A DNA stretch of 64,000 bases from Hyaloperonospora brassicae (Eukaryota > Oomycota > Peronosporomycetes > Peronosporales > Peronosporaceae): positions 1 to 64,000 of the forward strand of contig CANTFL010000370.1 of NCBI GenBank assembly GCA_947650285.1. Direction: 5' to 3'. The position numbers and the translations under genes are program-made. This document shows, one piece after another, positions 55,834 to 64,000 of the stretch. How positions within the stretch are numbered: position 1 is the first letter of the stretch; the number at the start of each line of letters is the position of its first letter. The notes under the pieces are model-generated. The model saw only the letters and a program-made list of their open reading frames with translations, searched no databases and was not told the origin of the DNA.

Positions 55834-58800
55834 TTTTACGAACATATAATCATGGAAGATGAAGCTGTTGCATTAACGGTAGCCTTTGCTCCACAGTAAA
55901 CCTAGATTTTTCTTCTGGTTTTCAAAAACTCTCATATAAAGGGTTGGCCGCTCAAATCGGAAGGCGTCAAAGTTTTATCGACTCTGCAGTCTGCGTACCA
56001 CGCATGTTCTTGGAAGCCATATCGTCTGGATACAAGGGAGACGACTGAAGTGCTGAGAGGAAATATCTAACAATATTTTGTTTCTTTCACGGGCGGCGAG
56101 ATAGAAATATGATTTTTCCAATATTCTAGCTTACCAGCTGCAAAATTACCAACCTTTCTATCAGTTGACTTCAATTGTGTGCAAATGCCAGCGATGGAAC
56201 GTTACGAATCCCACACATCGCTCTAATTGGCCATTCCAAATCTCCATGCTCTGATCGCCTTACTAAATTAGCGAATGCGCGGGGGCTTCAAAACTATTGA
56301 AAAGGTGACGCCTCGGATGAAGTAGACGATCATTTTACTTATGGGGAGGGTGAATGTGCAAGTCCAATATACTGATATGACGTCTCAGCTCATTCGGTCG
56401 ATCGCGTACAATAAATTTCACGTACGAAACCCCAAAAATGTCTAATTATCCGCGTTTAGTGCTTCACATCCGATCCCCGGTGCGTCGGCACCGCCTTACA
56501 AAGAAAAGCGGGGTGACGTATTTCATCAAAAATGGTATTCCGGACGTTTTCTCGCGCGGTTTTTAAAAAAATAGATGAGACGTACTAAGGCAAGGGGCAT
56601 CGACAATAAGATGAAATTTTATCATAAATTTGTAAATACCAGCATCTAGAGGCTCTGCAAGCGTGATAAGTGGAAACGTGCCAGTTTGCTTCGACTGTGT
56701 ATTCGTCGACCAACCTAAGCACAAGTCCATGGCCGCAGCGAATAAGGATGATTTCCGAAGACTCACGTCACGAACATTCTGTAAGAATCGGACAGCGCCT
56801 TAAAGGTATATTTCCGCATATTTTACGGTGGATTTAAAAACCAGTTCATACAGAAGCCATATTTTTGTGTTACAGATAGATTTCAGCTTTCCGTTCGTTC
56901 ATTTGTCGGGTACATGTAGGTATATGAAAATTTGCATCCCAATGACAATACGCCATAGAATTCCCACGAATTCCCCGAACGAAGTCTTTCGATAATTTCG
57001 TATCTGACGTACGACGATGTTTCGAATCCCAACTACCAATCAATACGGGTTGCTGAGAACCTGGAACATTTTTTTAGGGTTAAAAAAACGGAAGTGCGGA
57101 CGGCTATTCCAAGCCTCATGCCAAAGAGGCAGAGGATGTTGACGGAATCAACATAGCTTTTAAAAGAATACCCCTGATCCCTTCGTTTCTGCTCGTGGCC
57201 ATGAGTAACTTCATTTCGACGGTGCTTATCAGCCCTCTGTTCTAGAGGGACCTATACTATCTTTGCGTTAGAATATGAAGTTGCCTTTTGCCATGTAACA
57301 TTTTCCTACTTCTCTGCTGAAAACGATTCACCAAATGTTCAAAAGATATTAGCAACGCCCATGCAAAGGTTTGCTGTAAATTAGTGGGCCGTCAAAGAAG
57401 GGTTTACTGTACGCATAATAGACGATTGAGCTGGTGACGATGATGGCGGCTCAAATTGCTAGGGCCGGGCGCTTTGAGACACTAGGGGCTCTAGGTATCC
57501 ACGCCATTCTCTTACTCGATTTTTAAAAGGCTACCAATTCGTCGATCGAGACTATGCGTACGATGCTATACTAAATTTTCTTTTCGGTGACCCTTACATC
57601 CAGCTTATTTACCGGCTGCATACCGGGAAGACGGCATCGCTCCTTGTTAACGGACGACCTTCCGATCCCATTCAAGTAGAACAAGCGATCGAAAAATGTG
57701 CCTTGCCTTTCTCGCCTTCCTTTTCCAAAAGCGGTCGAGCTCTTGGGAATGGCTTTTTAACTATCTCTTGACTTGCTATGTCTCCCGGTCCAAGTCGGCG
57801 AAGCCAATCATAACATATTTCGCCTTTTCTTAAGACTTGACCATTTGTAACAAGAAGATGATGCAATAACTGCACTATCACAGCAAGTTTTACGTTTCGG
57901 CGCTCTGTATAATTTGCATGCGCAAAACGAATCATGAGCAAAACAATTTATTACACGAGCGAGTTAACGGATTTATTTCCAGAGCATTTTGGTTGTTTAG
58001 GCAGGTGAAGACACGCTACACCTGATATAAAAACGGGACGGGTGAACGCCATCGTTGCAATAAGGCGATTTGTATTTGGAAGCGCTAGCGGTTGCTTTTT
58101 ACGACTTCGACAATAAAAAGTATAATCGATAATGGAGAACTAATTATCAATGCCTTCATTTCATCGTCGATTTTGTACACGGAAGCGGTATTCATGATCC
58201 CAGATTGAGCGTGCAAGGATCTTTAAATCATCTCCAAAAAATTAATGTGGGCACATGAGACCTCGATAGAAGCAAGTCTACAAATATTAAAGTCTATATT
58301 ACTGTACACGACGCGAAATACTGACGAAGTCGGTCTTGTCTTTCGTATACTGGCCATTCAAATGCGACGGACCAAAGACGCACTGACTGGATCACACGAT
58401 TTCACAAAACGTAGTAAGTTGCTTGTGTTGAAAGGGCTTAGTTACGCAGATTGATTTATTTCACTTAATCACACATGAATGAATGAGTGAGACAACGAGA
58501 AGAGCCTTGCCTCATATTCGGGCTTCGAATGCTTTTTCTTGAATAGGATATAGACATGTTTCTTAATTCGTCTGCGGAGCACGAAGTACACCGCAAGGCA
58601 GGGAAATTGACCTCACTATAATTCCTGATGCATGTTACCACCCAAATTATCACCAACAATCGGTGTAACAATTTTGGGAAATGTTGGCTGGTGTGGCATC
58701 CTAGGATCCGAGGATGATAATGCGATATTGCTGGACTAGAAAAAACAGTTTGACGCATAATCCACAGGTTTCTGCACGTATGGCGATCGGCCCCAGTTAT

Positions 58801-61800
58801 GCTTGTGTTTACCAGCTTATCCTCGCGCCAGGAGGTCTACAAAAATTCACAGCCAAAGTTTGGCGGTGGGATAATGCCATTGTGTCGTCGTCTCTGATGT
58901 TTAAAATTGAATTTAAACAAGTTATGAAGTCTGCAATATAGATTCTACCATCCCTCCCGCTTTGATGTGAATATGACTAGCTGATTGAGCGCAGGCGAAG
59001 AAGTGTGGGTGATCGCAGACGGTATCCTTGTGGGTGGGTACAGTCCGATTTGGCCAGGTCCTCGACAGGCTGAATTTTGTTAAGCTAAGCTAACATAGAT
59101 GATAACAGCATGGGAAGTTATCAGGTTAAGTCGGGATGATCACCTTAGACAGCACTAATGGTATTTAATGTACATCGTAGTTACCATTGCTTCGCCTGGG
59201 GGAAACCTTACACGGGTTGTATTTGATCTATCTGCTGGGCAACGTTTTATCGGGCTCATGAGCCGTATAACACCGGCTTATTTGACCTTTAAAACCCAAA
59301 CATATAGCGTTTAGATGCTTTAAGTCCGGAATTTCGGCGAGATCGGCGGCGTGCCAGCTCTCTTCCATGGTATAGGTTTATGACAAAAGGCTATTATTTT
59401 TAAAGGTTTGGAAACCATCTCTCGTCGCCATCTAAGCGTCTTAGATGCTTTATGCCCATCGTCCAATGACGAATTAAGTCTTGCTTAACCGGCGTTGAAC
59501 GGAATGCCCGAAATATGTTGGCACATGCTTTTGTTTGTCAGCAGGCGCCAGCGTTATGGGGCACATACTCTAAACACTAATGGATCTACATTATCGCCTA
59601 CCATTGTTGCTATTTGCTTTGGCAACTGTACAAACCGGCAGGCTCAAGAAATATCGGTACTAAAGCTAGCTCGGATACTCAAGCAAAATGAAGATGAGAA
59701 TGTGTGGCGGCAAGCATGTGTGGAAAATGAATTTTGTTCTTATGACCTCCTTTTGCATCATGCACCAATGGAGTAAGCGCAACGATGGCATATTGTAAAT
59801 CTTGCAGACCACGACATCTTTAAGTGTCGTTTGCTTATAGACAATCGGTATAGGTCAATCATTTTTCTTGACTATATGTGAGCATCAACGTGCGGCAATA
59901 TCGCTTCAAGGTGCTTGATAAAATACCTCCCATTTTTTCTCCTTGAGAGCCAAGCGGAGCCTCGCTACCTCTTCGGGAATTTCGGACCACCACCGCGACC
60001 GGCGCTGTATTCTTGACTTATCATACTACACACCTCTAGCGCATAATCATCACACGCAATAAGCATACATGAATCTTGTTATTTTACATCTTAAACAATG
60101 ATAAGAAGCATTGATGTAGCGTATGCTGAATCATCACATTGAATTATGAAATTGGCTTTTCTTGAATGCCACAACGTACCGTGTGGCAAATGAGCTGAGC
60201 ACCGATGATCAAAGGGCATAATTATACACCATGATGTCATCGAATCATTTTTCATGATAGAGCTGACAAAACAAATCGCGGAAGCCCGTAGAAGAAACGG
60301 GCTGAGGCATTCTGTGTCGAACAAAATAATTGGCCTGCAAAAGAATGACGTTAAAATCAGCCATGTGAGGTACAAAAGATGCATCGAACAAGCTATTTTG
60401 TTTAATGGGTAGCGATATGGGTTTTAATAAGCCTAATGATATGGGAAAAGGCCACTCGACAGCAGGATCATTATCGAACTCTGCAGGTTTATTAATGGTA
60501 GCGTCACCATTAATTTTTGACATTATATATACTTAAATATTCGCTTTCGCATATGTCATTTTACTTGGATAAACGATTATTTTGTGCGACCATATAGTAT
60601 TAGTTACATTTTTTGTGTAGGCATTCCGTGAAGAAAAATAATTAAAATTCACTGTACTGCATACCAAGCAACAAAGTAGGGATATCTTCACAATGTATAT
60701 ATTAAATTGGTTCAATAAAAAGTATTGTTTCGCTACAATTAGTAGTATGCCGCAGTCAATATCATTTGTTCAGCCCTAAATACTGGTTTGTGGTCTTTTG
60801 ATGAGGAAGCCGGCTTACCGCGACCGTAAGCACTACCCGTAGCTATAACACACATATGTACAGAAATGTACGTAATTAATTTTTATGAAACATGCCTTAC
60901 CCTCTCGTCGGCCAGAAGTTAAATGAAATAACTGTGTTGATACTTTATCATGCGTGACCATACTGCATGTACTAACCAGATAGCGATACATTGGCTTCAT
61001 AAACCAGATCTTTAATGGAAGAGTATACCAGGTGCAGAACGTAGGACAGATAATCGAATTAGGATAGGTTTTGTGTAATCTAACAAACATTTTGCGGCAA
61101 AATGTACTTTTAGACCGCAACGCACTCAAATAACGCCATACAAATTGAATTTTTTAGCTCGTACATATACCTATCTGTATATATTATATGATTAGCTAAT
61201 GACTGCTATCGATACCTTTTTACAAAGTAGTACTTTGGTATTCTAAACGCCATTTTATATTGAATCAAGGAAAACGTTTACAATGCCCCCAATGTTTCAT
61301 TAATCACACCAACGGTATATATTGCCTTAATTTAAATACTTTCCATGAATATGGTTGCACGGCTTTCGTACCCATCTACCTAAACAAGATCATCAATATG
61401 AATTATAATTATCACTGTATCTGTGAGTGGAATTTACTTAGCAAAATCCATGTCAGTGGCGGTCTACAATGACTAGCATATTTATTTAAATTAAACGAAT
61501 GATCGTACTGCAAGCGACGGAGCGTGTAAAAATAAGTAAGCCATCCTCGTTGATGCCGGTAATTAATGCTGTCACCTTGACCGGCTTGGACCAGTCACTT
61601 GACTGCATTGTGCACAACGACAAGAAGGGATGGGCGTCAATAATTTGGTCTGTTCCCTTGCAATTGAAACTAAGTCAATTGTAGTTCTCAGCGGATGTAG
61701 ACTGCCTATTCGGAGACATACTATCGAGGAAAGCTCAGTCTGGCTCTTTTCAGACGCTAGGTCGATCCACTACCATCACCAAAATACACGTTGTTCTAAT

Positions 61801-62882
61801 TTTACAATTAAACAGGTATTACGACGATTGATGTGCCTATTGATGGACCTCTGCGGCTGGATTGAATGTCATTTTAAATAAAGTATTGTTAAATGCCTTT
61901 GTCACAGTGCCCATGCAGGATAATTGTCACTAGCCAAACCTGCTCTAGAATCGCTCGTATAGTTTCATTTGACCGAGTAATGGGTCAGTCCAAAAAAGTA
62001 GCTGCATATTAATTTACCACATAACGCCGACTTATCGACATGCATAGATTGTTAAATTTAGTATTTTGTCATTTGTAAATATGATCAAAATTGTTCTAAG
62101 ACTGGTAACACTCTGGATCCTACCAATTAGAATTTGTTAATTAAGTAAATTACGTTATAATATAACGGTGAGGGTGGTTAAAGAATACCTGGGGGGTTGT
62201 TAACGTTTCCCATAATCAACTTATTTGATGAGCTCCTTATATAATTGTCCACTCCATTGAAGTGGGCCGCGTTTTATAAAGTATGACTTTTAAATTTCTT
62301 CACATGTTGATGTTCAATCATTTATCTTTTATCCTTTGGTGTATTACTTCCTTATATATTTTATACATATTACATAGCCGTACGCTAAAGTCGGTCATAC
62401 GGTACAATCGTCCTGTAACCATCGATACCTTTTTTGTTTACTGATAATAATTTAAATTTATGATGTGTTAAAATTGCATAATGACGCCTTCAAATATATA
62501 CATGTTGTACCATCACGCGTTCCATGGATGACCGTTTCAATACACTAGAAAACACGTTCTCTGGTATAAGGTGTTCAAACGTTATATATTTTGGAATGAG
62601 TACGTCACGTTTGCGAATTTGTGCAATTAAAAAATGACACTTTAAATGAAGAATCCGAATAGGAAATTGCTAAATTCACACCCCTTTTCCTACGATTTAC
62701 ATTCTTCCTTCAATATTATATATACAAAATCCCTATCATTTTAAGGTTTGATTTCTGACAGAGGTTTTACTCAATAATTAAGGCCATGAATTGGCAAGTA
62801 ATACGTAAGAAATCCATAAGATACTACTCACGCCTGTGGTCTAGCTCCTCCAGCGTTCACTGATAGGGCACCACGCAATAAC
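55834..62882. other. About 7 kb without a recognisable gene
   Basis: Open frames are 60-97 codons on both strands, among them 57672-57941 (minus), 58465-58758 (minus), 59495-59776 (plus), 60245-60523 (minus, MSKINGDATINKPAEFD...) and 61630-61881 (plus). None has a domain I recognise. From 60.5 kb the sequence becomes strongly AT-rich. I checked 59.0-59.5 kb for rRNA or tRNA features and saw none. Confidence 0.5.
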
Positions 62883-63482
62883 ATGTTTTCTCCTCCCGAG
62901 GTTAAGTTAGCCAGCCGAGAGCAACTTATGAGTACTGTGCAGACGTTTGCACGTGGCCAAGGCTATGCTGTTACGGCTTCAAATTCGATATCAGGTAAGC
63001 GTGTCTACCTTAAATGTGATCGAGGTGACGCAAACGTACCAAAGGTTGGAAAAGAGCGCCAACGCCAGACCAGATCACGCCGAATTGATTGCCCGTTCCT
63101 TTTAAGTGGAAGGTTCGACACAAGTGCGCCCTACTCCATCGATGCGTTGACCTTTTTGCCTATGTCGGTGCCAGCGGCTACAGCAGCGCGCAAGATGTCG
63201 CCCGTAGCCAAGTGGCAGAGAAAGTACTCGTCGTTTCCCAACGTCGATTGCGTACTTTGTATATACAATATTTTGAACGAAGGGTGTGAATCAAAGGAAA
63301 AAGAGAGTGAGTTTAGTAATTTCCTAAATATATTGTATGAAAATATTACGTACCACTGTCGTTCCACTAGATTGAATCTAACGGACATTTTTTTAAACCA
63401 AAATAAAAAATCGCACAAAATAGAATCACATGCCATCAATTCAAAGGTAAATGCCGAGCGAAAATATCAAATAAAAATTTGA
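62883..63482 (+). pseudogene. FAR1/MULE-type zinc-binding N-terminus, truncated
   Basis: A frame of 199 codons. The first ~75 residues (SREQLMSTVQTFARGQGYAV, SNSISGKRVYLKCDRG, RIDCPFLLSGRF) match the FAR1/WRKY-GCM1-like DNA-binding domain found at the N-terminus of MULE transposases and derived proteins, with Cys in LKCDRG and DCPF as part of the metal site. After about residue 80 the match fades, probably by frameshift (an overlapping frame at 63089-63289 is also protein-like), and the end is AT-rich and Lys/Asn-rich. The MULE catalytic domain is absent in the remaining 500 bp. Confidence 0.6.
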
Positions 63483-64000
63483 AATTAATACAGGTGAGTG
63501 TAAATTTTCAGTGAGAGTATGCAATATTGCATCTATAATCAAGAAATTGATTCAAGAATGTGTGTGAATGGCGCGGGTAAGTATACCATAAACAATTAAT
63601 ACAAAATTAAAAAAGAAGTACAAATTTGCAGCTGGCAACCACATGATTTTGTCTTAAGGTCAGTGGTTAGGCGCCAATTTAATGCAAAAACTTAATTAGA
63701 TGGAAAAAGCTTAAACGATGAAATTTTTTCAACTTCTACCGACAATAAAAGCTTATCAAATTGAACGGATCGTGGTAGTAACCTTCAGGTATCGTCATGA
63801 AAATTTCTTCTGAGCCTGAGTCAAAAATGAATGCTTGATTTTCACGTTACACCTCAAGAACATGTTTAAAAACGTCAGAATGAGGTGTCCGGCAAAGCAC
63901 AAAAAATATACGAGTTGCATATGTCCCGGATCCGGGATCCGACATCACGGTAAAACTCGGATATTTCAATCGGAGTTTACAGATGTTTATATAAGTCAGA
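63483..64000. other. AT-rich intergenic with a short palindrome
   Basis: No gene seen. TCCCGGATCCGGGA (63924-63937) is a perfect 14-bp palindrome embedded in ATGTC...GACAT. Confidence 0.5.

Noticed and set aside
59050..59480. Structured-looking GC-richer segment considered as rRNA.
   Set aside because: No conserved rRNA blocks could be recognised and no tRNA-like cloverleaf was found.

Overview
The window looks like gene-poor, repeat-rich DNA of a plant-pathogenic oomycete (Peronosporales, Phytophthora or downy-mildew type). The pointers are one intact small secreted protein with an EER-type effector N-terminus (23847-24410, minus), a FAR1/MULE-type zinc-binding domain (62883 onward), several Ty3/gypsy elements and long AT-rich stretches without genes. 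The order is inferred from these features; the species cannot be named from sequence reading alone.

Layout. 1-3365: one copy of an undescribed dispersed repeat (DR) and an old solo LTR of a family here called C. 3366-11155: a complete but dead Ty3/gypsy element, A1 (plus strand), with two 518-bp LTRs, gag with a CCHC knuckle, protease, RT, RNase H, integrase, chromodomain and a long antisense ORF between pol and the 3' LTR. 11156-20795: AT-rich gene desert. 20796-22333: a decayed uronate/glucuronate-isomerase-like gene (minus) cut near its 3' end by a C-family solo LTR. 23847-24410: the effector candidate, the only convincingly intact host-type gene. 25.6-27.6 kb: a perfect 20-bp hairpin, a small ORF and the second DR copy.

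29339-49498 is one nested block. A second, diverged relative of A1 (A2, minus strand) was split by a 12.6-kb Ty3/gypsy element B (34574-47190, plus) with LTRs of about 1.7 kb, and B was in turn hit by a C-family element, now a solo LTR (39676-40114, perfect TSD TGAAG). This gives three insertion layers in order A2, B, C. A third DR copy abuts the right end of A2. From 50 to 64 kb there are two more C solo LTRs (55437-55828 has perfect TSD ATTCT), fragments of unrecognised coding sequence and a truncated FAR1-like domain.

Beyond the annotation: (i) the five C-family LTRs all carry a hairpin at the same place near their 3' end, but with a different stem sequence each time, and the LTR starts with a row of further hairpins; (ii) identity is patchy in two places (RT of A1 and A2; LTR cores of B), which looks like gene conversion between dead elements or an assembly effect; (iii) both A-type elements keep a related antisense frame downstream of pol; (iv) B's U3 is an array of 95-119-bp repeats saturated with GATC. 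No tRNA, rRNA or CRISPR was recognised. All comparisons were made by eye, so identities are estimates.
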